A stretch of 64,000 nt of DNA from Cryptococcus deneoformans JEC21 (lineage: Eukaryota > Basidiomycota > Tremellomycetes > Tremellales > Cryptococcaceae). Both the position numbers and the translations under genes were made by a program. The notes beneath the pieces were generated by a model. That model saw only the letters and a program-made list of their open reading frames with translations, searched no databases and was not told the DNA's origin. Positions 23,812-34,200 of this stretch are shown piece after piece. The stretch is taken from NCBI RefSeq assembly GCF_000091045.1, contig NC_006681.1:331787-395786 (forward strand). The letters run 5' to 3'. Each line of letters opens with the position of its first letter. Position 1 is the stretch's first letter.

Positions 23812-24138
23812 CTAATCAAATTTAAATTCTTCATGTCGCTGAGGTACCCATATCGTATTATATTCTCGTACTCCTTTCTTCTCGAGAATCTTATATTTTG
23901 AAGGATCATTAGGACCTGCCTTAGCTGTAATAGGTACTACAACACGAATCAGATGTAAATAGATGAAATCGATAATGTTGTATATTATAAATGATGATGT
24001 CGATTTTTGGCCCAATTCATTCTCATGGTTAAGGTAAAGGAAGCATATGGTAGGGGAAGCGAGGAAACTGCAAAGACGACAACTTGTATACATGTACCAA
24101 AAGGCGTTAACCCGTAACAAGCGCATACAGCCTCTCAT
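23812..24138 (-). CDS. orphan ORF of 108 residues (low confidence)
   Basis: Single-exon ATG-initiated frame. The C-terminal half is distinctly protein-like, running from NHENELGQKSTSSF through KAGPNDPSKYKILEKKG to WVPQRHEEFKFD and the stop. Codons favour A/T in the third position (AAT, TAT, ATA, TTT), unlike neighbouring genes. I do not recognise it. An alternative reading is that only the last 36 codons are real, as a terminal exon after an acceptor near 23928 (TTACAG). No signal peptide. One hydrophobic stretch rich in Ile and Tyr lies mid-protein. Confidence 0.3.
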   Translation of the reverse strand: MRGCMRLLRVNAFWYMYTSCRLCSFLASPTICFLYLNHENELGQKSTSSFIIYNIIDFIYLHLIRVVVPITAKAGPNDPSKYKILEKKGVREYNTIWVPQRHEEFKFD

Positions 24139-25175
24139 TTCTATTTATTGCGAAACGGAATCAGGCAGCATAATGAAGAAGGCAGTCGCGTTTTCATGTG
24201 TGGCGACTGGCGAAGCCAGCAGTCCGGATACCGGATATAACAATAATAATTAATGGTCTTCTATTTGTCGTCATTTGCTCCTGCCTGCTGTTTCAACTGC
24301 GATACGTTGCATGACGTCTATATTTTACTAGCAAATATGTACGTGTCCTTTTGTTTCCTTGTTGTAGTAGTGCTTGGAGTTCAAAGATCTTTGGGAAGGC
24401 CAAGCAAATCGTGGAGCTGGCGGGATTTCATGGATGAAAAAGGGAGCGGACACTACCACTAGTAGCTCAATGAGACACCACTACTTGTTGAAGATGCTTC
24501 CGAAACCTGCAAAATATCGAGAAGAAGGGCGTTGATCTCTCTGAAGTTTAACCTAGGACGTGGTACCGAGCAGGCAGCGAGCAAAACCCCATGCAAGACA
24601 TGTGTATAATTAGCAGAACGAAGAATGTGAATGAAGAAGGACAGAAATCATGCTGCAAGCAGCCTAGCTAGCACATGTAGTACGACGAAGAAGATAACCA
24701 TATCCCAAGAAGCCAGGCAAATAATACTGCTGCGAAAGAAGGTAAAATGATACAATGATGATAAAAATGTTATTATTAGGGAAAGTACGACGATCTACAG
24801 CGCGCACGCGCCAGAAGATGACGGGTTACGGGGACAAGAAGAACAAGCTCATCGCAGTCGTAAGGACCACTGCCTGTGAGCGCAGGAAGAACACCAAGAA
24901 ACTTAAGGAACAAAACTACTTTTTGCTGTGTCTTTCTACTTCATCATGAGTTATATTGGCTGCTTAATATGGTGAATCGTAGCGCAGTCACATACATACG
25001 TACTATAGCCCAGCACGAGTCCCAGATTCTGTTCGTGGTGACCTGGAGGAACTGATCTGCTGAAGTCACGCCCAGAGCACTGAAACTGGAGCGCATGACT
25101 AGTCACGCTGGGATTTTCCTTGTCTTTCTTGCTCTTACAACATACCATTTGCTTGTAAACGACGAGGAAGTATTG

Positions 25176-25488
25176 CTATCGTTGATGAGAGAGAGTTCGT
25201 TGGGTGTACTTCTTGGCTTTGGTCCTCCACACTCGTCGTGTTCGAATGTTCAACTCTGGGAGCATTTTAACCATGAGTGAAAGTGAGTTTCCTTGATTCC
25301 CTGGATGAAAACGTCATTGATGATCGTCTCCCCCGGACCGATGGAGGAGATGAGAGGGACGAAGAGCCGCTGGCGGAGGACTTACCCTGAGTATGCGTCT
25401 GCAATACTCCGATTAGGTTGTGATAATAGGTCATGCTTTCTTCGATCTCGTTCACCAAGAGCTTATCAGTTGATCGCCTAAAACCCAT
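25176..25488 (-). CDS. possible small two-exon gene (low confidence)
   Basis: An ATG at 25488 opens a helix-like, charged sequence (MGFRRSTDKLLVNEIEE, then YHNLIGVLQTHTQ) that runs into a perfect GTAAGT donor at 25385. Joining to an acceptor at 25256 (CCCAG) restores an open frame of strongly basic character (NIRTRRVWRTKAKKY) ending at a TAG at 25176-25178, about 61 residues in total. The intron would be 130 nt, longer than usual here. No homologue comes to mind. It may be a small protein gene or chance. Confidence 0.2.
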
Positions 25489-26842
25489 TTGGAGAACTGT
25501 AACTCTACAAATAGCGCAGCAGAATATGACTGCATAGGACGACAGGAGAAAAGAATAGCTGCAAAGCTAACGGATTGACCAGAAATTTCTATCATCTTGG
25601 CACGCGACAACACATCCGGTTAATCGGCGTACTTTGAACGCTGTTTCCTGAAAGAAAAATACCAATAGCGGCTTGCTACCGTTATTATTTGTTGTGCTAA
25701 AATAGGGATCCTAGGTGCTCGATTCAGGAGCCAATGTATATTTTAATCTACATGTCCATTTCAGCGGTGTCTCATATTGAGGTGGTATGACTCTTCAAGC
25801 CGTTACGATGTAGGCGATGAATGTGGCTTGAAACGGTGTCTGTGTGGTGATACCATATGAACAGAATCATGAAAATGACTGCAGATCTCTCCCAAAAGCA
25901 CCAGTCTGTTTTGAGAAGGAATGAAAAAGTGGGAAATGAGCCAAGGAGTGCAGTGCGGGCTCGTACCTGAAAATTTCGGTATCGACAGGGCACTCCGAAA
26001 AAAACCACGGTGTTGCCCCGCACAGCTTTCCCTGAACTTCAGGTGATTTACTGAAAATGTAGACGGATGTCCAAGCTATCTTTATGCGAGCGTCGGCCAA
26101 GCAACACCAATCAGCGCTCGCACTAGGCATTACCGTGCTAGGATAATAAGGGAATGGGAGTATGCAGCACACGAGTACTCTAGTAAATTACCGCATCAAA
26201 CTGGAGCCTGAACAGTGGTGTGGACACAGGCGATGATATCCGATGTTTGACTTTGAAGAATCGATGAACGCTCGGGACGGCGCATCTCTTAAGAACACAT
26301 CTGTTTGCCTCAATTCTCACGTTCTTCACATCTCTTCTTTGGAGTTTTTCTTTGCCATTATAATTTCCTTAGGTGGTTTTGATATCAAGAAGCATACACG
26401 GACACTCCACCTTTTAGTGAAAGTAGCGATCATTGCGTTATAGTTTCGTTCATTAGCAACTGCTGAGGAACATCATCGTATCGCACATTGGTTCACTGGT
26501 CCGCAAAGCTTTCCGCTGCTGGTGCGATATATAGAAGAATTCCGCTCTGTAAGTGCACAGATTTCCAATCTGCATATATACCGTCTGCACTGCTTCGTCG
26601 AGTCCTTTCAGAACTCAAAACGAGCCCTGTGTGCCTTGCTTCCCGTCCTTCGTAGGCTTTGCTGACAGTGTGTTTAGTGGTACAGTAGTAGAGTGGCATC
26701 CCTTTACTCTCGGAAACACTCTTTTCCCCGTTTTCCAGGAAGAATTGTGAAAGGTCAGTGTGTCGCCTTGTTCGCTTGCTCAAAGAAGGAAACAATGCCG
26801 TGTGCACGGATATGTGCCGTTGTCTTCTTTCCGGGCCCCGAA

Positions 26843-26848
26843 TATAAA
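26843..26848 (+). promoter_or_regulatory. TATA box of the exo-glucanase gene
   Basis: TATAAA lies 47 nt upstream of the glucanase ATG at 26895, just after a GC-rich GGGCCCCG stretch. The spacing suits a TATA-driven promoter with a very short leader. Confidence 0.5.
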
Positions 26849-26894
26849 TTGCGTTTCCCCCGCTAACATTTTTCTATAGCCACTTTTTTTCACA

Positions 26895-29800
26895 ATGCCG
26901 CGCCCATCTTATGACCCAGTGGCGAACCCAAACTTCTCCCCGGATTCCAATATCTCTCCCGATCCCAACCGTAACTCCAGCTTTCTCGACCCAGAAGCGA
27001 ACAACCTTTTTGGGAGGCCCGGGTCCGAATATGCCCCAGCACCATCGCTCATGAGCCGTGACTCAACAGCAGCAAGCATGAATCTTGCCGGGGGGACACC
27101 ATCTCTGGCTGGCACACATAGGGATAGCTGGGGCAGTGGAGTAGGGCTGACTGGTGCTGAAGGAGCTACCAATGTGAGTTTTTCTTCTCGCTCCTTCCCC
27201 GCATCTGGTGCTTGAAAAACTCGATCACTCTGTGTGAAAGCTTTCGTCGCCTCAAGATCACTGACTTTTGTTTGCTATCAGGGCAACCGTAACCCAGGTC
27301 GATCTGGCCTTGCTCATTCAACTGTTGCTTATGAAAGCGGCGATCGATTATCCACCAGCGAGGAGGACGACGAGCAGGGCCACATCACACCCGCGGTGGC
27401 AGCCATTGGAGCGGGAACAGCAGCACGAGGATTCAGTGAAAAGCCAAGATGGGCAGACCACGAATCTGGCCAGGGAAAGAAGAACAGGAAGTGGCTGTGG
27501 GCGGCTTTGGCAGCTTTGCTGATTGTTGCTATCGGCCTCGGTGTTGGCCTTGGTGTCGGGTAGGTCAAAGTCCTGAGGAAAAAGCGAGTGTTACTGATAA
27601 GTTTCAGTCTCACCCGAAACAAGGACAGCAAAAGCCTCGTTGCTTCCGCTGGTAATGAAAATTCTTCATCCCAGGCTCCGTCGGGCACATCTTCCGTATC
27701 GGGATCAACGACAGCTACATCAACTAGCGCCACTGCTTCTGCTACTCCCACTACCGGCACTCAAGGCTCCCTCATCACTTTGGAAGACGGTTCCACGATG
27801 ACTTATGACAATCCCTACGGCGGTAAGTGGGTATGGGACGAGGCCAACCCGTTCAACGTGAGTTCACCGTGAGACTATTTAATTTTGCATGAACTAACTC
27901 TACTCGAAAATCGTAGAACGAAGCCCAAGCCAACTCTTGGACCCCGGCACTGAATCAAAACTGGACATGGGGTCAAGATAAAGTCTTTGGTGTTAACCTC
28001 GGTGGTTGGCTTGTTACTGGTGAGCGATAGCCGCTTTCCGCAAGAATTAACTAAAATACTTGACAGAGCCCTTCATCGTCCCCGGCCTTTACGAAAAGTA
28101 TGCCAACGGCTCTGCCGGCACTGCTATCGACGAATACACCCTTTCTATCAACATGGGTGACAACCTTACTGATGCCCTCACGGAACATTACGAGACATTC
28201 ATTACCGAGGCAAGTGGTAGATTGATCAACGAGATTGGACACTAACTTGTTTCACAGCGTGACTTTGTCGAAATTGTCGCTGCGGGCCTCAACTGGGTGC
28301 GAATCCCTATTCCCTTCTTTGCTATCGAGGTCTGGGAGGGCGAGCCTTTTCTACCCAAGGTTTCATGGGAATACTTTTTGAAAGCTATCAAATGGGCCAG
28401 GAAGTATGGATTGAGGATTAACCTTGACCTTCACTCTGTTCCCGGTTCTCAAAGTAGGCCTCGTTCTTCGCTCGTGAAGTCTTCGCTGACAGTCTTATAG
28501 ACGGCTGGAACCACTCTGGCCGCCAAGGATCCGTCAACTGGCTGAACGGTGTCATGGGCCTTGCTAACGCTCAACGATCCCTCGACTACGTCCGTACGCT
28601 CGCACAATTCATTGCTCAGCCCGAGTACGCTCCTGTCATCCAGATGTTTGGATTCCTCAATGAACCCAACGGCAATGCTATCAGCAAAGGCCCCGTCGCC
28701 TCCTTTTACATTGAGGCCCACAACATTATTCGCGACATTACTGGTATCGGCGCCGGCAACGGTCCAATGCTCTCCATGCACGATGGATTTTTGGGAGTTG
28801 CTGCGTGGTACGGCGATCTTGCTGGTGCTGACCGTATGATGCTCGACCAACACACCTACATGGTCTTCCAGGACCAGCCTCAGGGTACTCTTGACACTCT
28901 TAAAACGATGCCATGCCAATGGTGGGCTTCGTCCACCAACACCACCTCCCAGCAGTGGGGTCCCAATACCGCTGGTGAATGGTCTGCGGCCTGGAACGAT
29001 TGCGGTAAATGGGTGAACAATGTTGGAAGTGGATCGAGATACGATGGAACTTATGATGGTTATGCGGACAAGGTGACCGGCAGCTGTGATTACTGGAACG
29101 ACTATACCCAATGGAACGCGAGTACCATCGAGGCGTTGAACCACTTTGTCTCTGGTAGTATGGATGCTTTGCAGGTCAGTCTGCGCATTTGATATCGAAA
29201 ACCAGAGTAAAACTAATAAAATTGGCGATACAGAACTTTTTCTTCTGGACTTGGAAGATTGGAAACAGTACCGACGCTATTCAGCAGCCCAACCCATTCT
29301 GGCACTACCGTCTCGGTCTCGAGAAGGGATGGATTCCCAAAGGTAGGTATCCGTCTTGATGGGTTGGAAAAATGGCTGATAATTATGGTTTAGACCCTCG
29401 AACGGTTGCTGGTACCTGCCAGGCAGACGGCGTATCGATGAACAACTTTGACGGAACGTTCTCCAATGCCTACGTGACTGGTGGTGTGAGTTGCATCTTT
29501 GGAATGGGCCGATATGGGACAAGCTGACAATATTCTCAGGCCGGTGCTGGTACCATTGCGGCGTCCGCGTCCTCTTCCTACCCCTGGCCGCCTGCTTCGT
29601 TCACCAACGTCGCCTCGGACTCCATATCTCTCCTCCCTCAATATACCCAGACGGGTACTCCTATTACCATGCCCGGACCTACATTTACCTCTCCCGGGTC
29701 TACTGCGACCATCAGCGCGGGTAGCGGATGGTATAACGCGAATGCGAATGATAGGCAGGCATATGCCGCTATCAGCGGGTGTAGCTATCCTGCAGAGTAT

Positions 29801-29899
29801 TCTGCGGCCGATTTGGCTATTCCGACGGGTGCATGTGGTGCGGGGTTGAGCCAGGCGAACAAGAGGTCTGCTCAGCCTACTCCTGCTCCTACACGATGA
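26895..29899 (+). CDS. type II membrane-anchored GH5 exo-beta-1,3-glucanase
   Basis: Cell-wall glucanase releasing glucose from beta-1,3-glucan. Ten exons (26895-27173, 27282-27559, 27608-27857, 27917-28019, 28067-28209, 28258-28453, 28501-29174, 29234-29342, 29394-29485, 29540-29899) encode 827 residues. A cytosolic N-terminus of about 160 residues is followed by one membrane helix (KWLWAALAALLIVAIGLGVG), a Ser/Thr-rich stalk, and the GH5 domain starting VFGVNLGGWLVTEPF. The acid/base Glu is in FLNEPN, and the likely nucleophile Glu is in GEWSAAW. WVRIPIPFFAIE and a carboxyl-terminal WTWKIG are also typical. The C-terminal region after the barrel is Ser/Thr-rich with four or so Cys. The architecture resembles membrane exo-glucanases such as Aspergillus ExgD. 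The intron 28210-28257 is GC-AG. Confidence 0.92.
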
Positions 29900-30331
29900 T
29901 AGGGGCGTAGTAGTTGACTGGTTTGTGCAAGGACAATGATGGCTGCATTGTTCGGCCTTGGCTGTGTTGAACAATGGACGATCGGGGGTTGGTGAACTTT
30001 GGTTATCTCTCCTTTACAGTACATGCTTCATTTTTTATCAACATTATATTCGCCCATTTATCAATTTTCCGCATATTATTTATCTGTATTGTGTAATTCC
30101 TTCTTCATGGACGATAGTTTGATTATTATATTTGATTGGTTTTGATAAATATGTAACGTGTATCTATAATGATCATCAGTAGGTTTAGAGTATACTTGCC
30201 CTATCCAGATTGAAATTTCAGTTTTATAGATTGTACCAGCAGAGAGTCACGTTTTTTACACTTGGCAATGAGAATGGTTCTTTCATGTCGTCCCCTATGC
30301 TTGTTTAATACTACATGCCTGGATTGCACAC
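29900..30331. other. convergent 3' region, glucanase / ERD2
   Basis: 432 bases of AT-rich sequence holding the two 3' UTRs. The minus-strand frame that runs on to 30295 is an artefact of missing the last ERD2 intron. No other gene is seen. Confidence 0.5.
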
Positions 30332-31136
30332 TTAGGCGGGGAGCTCGAATTTTTGGCCGCGGAGGACTCTTGTGACGTACTGTGTGGTGAGCGGGAGTCA
30401 GCTGCGGACGTGCGGAAGGACGGACGGCGACGCACGATATATCCAAAGTCGGCGTAGATGGCGGTCTGAATGATACCGGCAACGACAGCAATGGCGTCAA
30501 AGGCGCCTTCGGTAAAGTACCTGTTGTTTGGCAGTTGGATCGCGTGTAGAGTATGCAATCTATGAATCCAGACTCACCTGTACATCCAGTTGGGAATGTA
30601 CAATCCCCTGTACAGACCGAGGGCTGCGAGGTAATGTGTGGTGATCGTCTCGGCCTCGCCCGTTCTTTGGAGCATGAACAGCTGCGGAAGGATGGCGACC
30701 GACTCGAGCCAGATGGAGAAGGACCAGGTGATCTCAAAGGGCGTGAACTTGTAGTTGAACAAGAGGGCAAGGACGGCGACGGGGCCAAAGATGTACGAGA
30801 GCTGGAAGGTATCGAGGGAGGCGTCGTGTGTCGGCCTGCGGACAGTCAGCGGCGGAACGTGCGGGAGTGGTGGCAGCGGGCGCACCGGTACTTGAACTTC
30901 ATGAGGTAGAGGGTGTAGGCGGTGGACGCGATGAAGAAGAGCTTCATGGCGGTGTTGTAGACGGAGACGAGCGGGTGGGTGACGAGGTCGACATAGCGGG
31001 TGAGGAAGACGATGAGGTAGAGGAGCTGCGACTTGAAGGAGATGCCGCGGCAGGACCTGGTTGTCTGGATTTTGTGGAGGAGGATGAGGATGGAGGCGAG
31101 GTGGGAGAGGTCGCCGAGGAAGCGGAATATGTTCAT
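30332..31136 (-). CDS. ERD2: ER lumen protein-retaining receptor (KDEL/HDEL receptor)
   Basis: Seven-helix Golgi receptor that returns HDEL/KDEL-tagged ER proteins by COPI vesicles. Four exons (31136-30886, 30835-30578, 30520-30436, 30379-30332) give 213 residues, the exact family size. Landmarks are [71 protein letters not shown] and [20 protein letters not shown] final intron 30380-30435 (GTGCGT...CACAG) leads to a 16-codon exon ending GQKFELPA, the conserved C-terminus. Without that splice one would read a wrong 35-residue tail. The start codon is 153 bp from that of SPF1 on the other strand. Confidence 0.96.
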
Positions 31137-31289
31137 GGCGGGGGCGTGGAGAGTGCTGGCGGAAGACGGGGATCGCTCATCTCGAGCCCGACGTGCAGCG
31201 CGGCGGGGTTTGCGGACAACGCCGGGTGTGGCACGCCGCCGCCTGCTGCTTTATCGTCGCCGCCGCCCGTCTCTGCACCCGCAGCCATC
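31137..31289. promoter_or_regulatory. 153-bp bidirectional promoter, ERD2 / SPF1
   Basis: Only 153 bp separate the two start codons, so the 5' leaders and core promoters must overlap. The segment is very GC-rich with CpG-rich runs (CGCCGCCGC). No TATA box is visible. An ATG on the plus strand at 31135 overlaps the ERD2 start codon on the minus strand through the palindrome CATG. Confidence 0.6.
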
Positions 31290-34200
31290 ATGTAAGTGGC
31301 GGGCAGGAAGGAAGCACGCACGGGCCCAGCTGACTCACCCCAGGTCACCCCCAGCCATCGTCTCGCCCGAGATAGAGCGGCTCTCCCTCCACAACAAAAT
31401 CCCGCTCGCCGCCCGGCTGTACGGCCTCCCCGTCCTCTGTAAGCCGTCCGCCGTGCGCGCCCGCCCCTGCTCACCCCCGCAGCGCTCTATCCCCTCTTCT
31501 ACTACGCCTACCACTACAAGTACGACCAGTGGATCGTCTCCGAGGAATGGACATTCGTCTTCTCCGTCCTCCTCGGCGCAGGCCATGCCCTCAGCTTCCT
31601 CCTCACCGCCTGGAGCAGCCGCATGAATGCAAGGATCAGCTACACGACCGTACGTAGACGCGTGGGCTGCAGCCGCACTGACACGCACAGGCCGCCTCGC
31701 TGGAATCCGCGTCCAGAGTCCGCGTCATCCCCAAGAAGGGCAGAGGCAAGGGTGAAATTGTCCCGCTCGACCGCAAAACTGTACGTGCACCGGCCTGTAA
31801 CTCGCTGACACGCTCCAGGCACCCGGCGCGACCGAGCCCGCCTACTCTTTCAGCTACCAGCGTGACACCTATGTCTACAACCGTAGGCGCCTTTTTCCAT
31901 GTGCACCGCGCACGCTGACCCGCGCTGTAGGCGCCGACAATGTCTTCACGCCTATCCCCTACCCCTGTGACTCGTCTCCGCCCCTCTCCACCTTCCAGAC
32001 CGCCCGCGGCATCCTCACGCACCCTGCCGCCAGGCCCAAGCCGACCGCGCCTGAGGCTGGTCTGCCCAGTCTCGAGGCGTTGAAGGCGACCTACGGTCTC
32101 AACGAGTGCCATATCCCCATCCCCAAGTTTGCCGAGCTCTTCGCTGAGCATGCCGTGGCGCCCTTCTTTGTCTTCCAGATGTTCTGCGTCGCGCTCTGGT
32201 GCTTGGACGAGTATTGGTACTACTCTCTGTTCACTGCCTTCATGCTGGTCGTCTTTGAGTGCACCGTCGTTTTCCAGGCAAGTATCTGTAGTGTTCCCCG
32301 AGCAGTGGCTGACCGCGTGAGTAGCGTGTCAAGACTCTCCAAGAGTTCCGCACGATGAGCATTACACCATACAATGTTCAGGCTTTCCGTGATGGCAAAT
32401 GGGTCTCTGTTATTAGTTCTGAGCTTGTCCCTGGAGACCTCGTCTCTATCCGTGAGCCGTGTCATGTTATCGCTCCGAATCCAGGCTAACAGCTCCCAGT
32501 CCGTACCAACCCCGACTCTGGCATCCCCTGTGACCTTCTCTTGCTCCGCGGAACATGTATCGTCAACGAAGCTATGCTTTCCGGCGAATCCACCCCCTTG
32601 CTCAAGGAAAGCATTGAACTCCGTGAAGGTACCGATAGGCTCGATATGAACGGGGCAGACAGGAACAACGTCTTGTTCTCTGGTACCAAGGCTTTGCAGG
32701 TCGAGAAGGCTGGTGAGGGCGGTATGACCAGTAGGTCTGAATGTTTTCCCGATATAACACCCAAACTAAAAACGTTTCTGTTTAGCTCCAGATGGTGGTT
32801 GTCTCGCCGTCGTTCTCCGTACCGGTTTCGGCACCACCCAGGGTCAACTCGTTCGAACCATGATCTTCTCCACCGAGCGCGTCTCTGCCAACACCTTTGA
32901 GGCCTTCCTTTTCATCGGCTTCTTGCTCATCTTCGCCATTGCAGCTTCCGCCTACGTCTGGATCAAGGGACTCGAGCGGGGCATGGTCAAGGGCAAATTG
33001 CTGCTTGACTGTGTTCTCATCATCACCAGTGTCGTCCCTCCCGAGTTGCCTATGGAACTTTCCCTGGCTGTCAACGCGTCTCTCGTGGCCCTCCAAAAGT
33101 ATGGTAAGTGATTTTGCCATACCCCCTTTTTCTCACTTTTTTGCTAAACGCAAACATAGCCATCTTCTGTACCGAGCCCTTCCGTATCCCATGGGCTGGA
33201 CGTGTGGATGTGTGCTGTTTCGACAAGACGGGTACCATTACTGGTGAAGATCTTGTCGTCGAAGGTATCGCTGGTGTCAAGTGAGCCCAGAATCATCTCC
33301 GCCCGTGCGTGGTGCATAGTCGCTGACATGGAGCAGCTCTGCCGACCCCAAGGCGCTTCGCCCTGTTACGGAAAGCAATAAAGAAACTACTCTTGCCCTT
33401 GCCGCTGCCCACGCTCTCGTCTTGCTTGATGATGGTACGATTGTCGGTGATCCCATGGAGAAGACGACTTTGGCCGCTTTGGACTGGAAGTTGTCCAGAG
33501 GTACGTCTCCTGCCGAGCCCGATTGAGCAATTATCTGACCACGACTATATAGGCGACCAAATCTCGCCCGTCTCCAAGGAATCTCCTTACAAGGCCCAGA
33601 TCCATATTCGACGCCGATACCAATTTTCTTCTGCTCTCAAGCGAATGTCCACCATCTCTTCCGTCTCCGACTCTCAGGGCAAGAAATGGGTTGCCGCTGT
33701 CAAGGGTGCACCCGAGACTTTGAAGAGCATGTATGTACAGGTTCCCGATTGGTACGAGGAGACCTACAGGTGGTACACTCGACGAGGAAGTAGGGTTTTG
33801 GCTTTGGGTGTCAAGTACATGGACGTTCAGGCGGACAAGGTGCGCCTTTTTGATTCTTTCCAAGTCGGGTTGTTGACTTTTTTTTATTTATTTTTTTCGC
33901 TCAGATTAACCAGATCCACCGAGATCACGTGGAGTGCAAGCTCAGTTTCGCCGGTTTCCTCGTCTTCCACTGTCCCCTCAAGCCTGATGCCGTGGAAACT
34001 CTCAAGATGCTCAACGACTCGTCTCATCGAGTACGTAGATTGACAGCGCGCCCAAGTTTTCTTTTTTGTGACTGACAAACGCCATTCAGTGTGTCATGAT
34101 TACGGGTGACAACCCCTTGACTGCTGTTCACGTCGCTAGAGATGTAGAGATTGTGGACCGTGAGGTTATGATTTTGGACTTGAAGGAAGGCACTACCTCT

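Larger units (their letters stand above)
23472..26894. other. large gene-poor, AT-rich interval
   Basis: 3.4 kb between the transporter and the glucanase is the longest stretch without a recognisable gene. It is visibly AT-richer than its flanks. Two minus-strand candidates are listed separately (23812-24138 and 25176-25488). The right end holds the glucanase promoter with a TATA box at 26843. I see no transposon ends, tRNA or known structured RNA. Long non-coding transcripts are possible but cannot be shown from sequence. Confidence 0.4.

Noticed and set aside
30201..30788. 195-codon minus-strand ORF in an alternative frame of ERD2
   Set aside because: It runs through introns and a second frame of the KDEL receptor, which is established by strong conservation.
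31033..31626. 197-codon plus-strand ORF across the ERD2/SPF1 junction
   Set aside because: Only its middle ([10 protein letters not shown] onward) is real. The rest is antisense to ERD2 or reads through two SPF1 introns.
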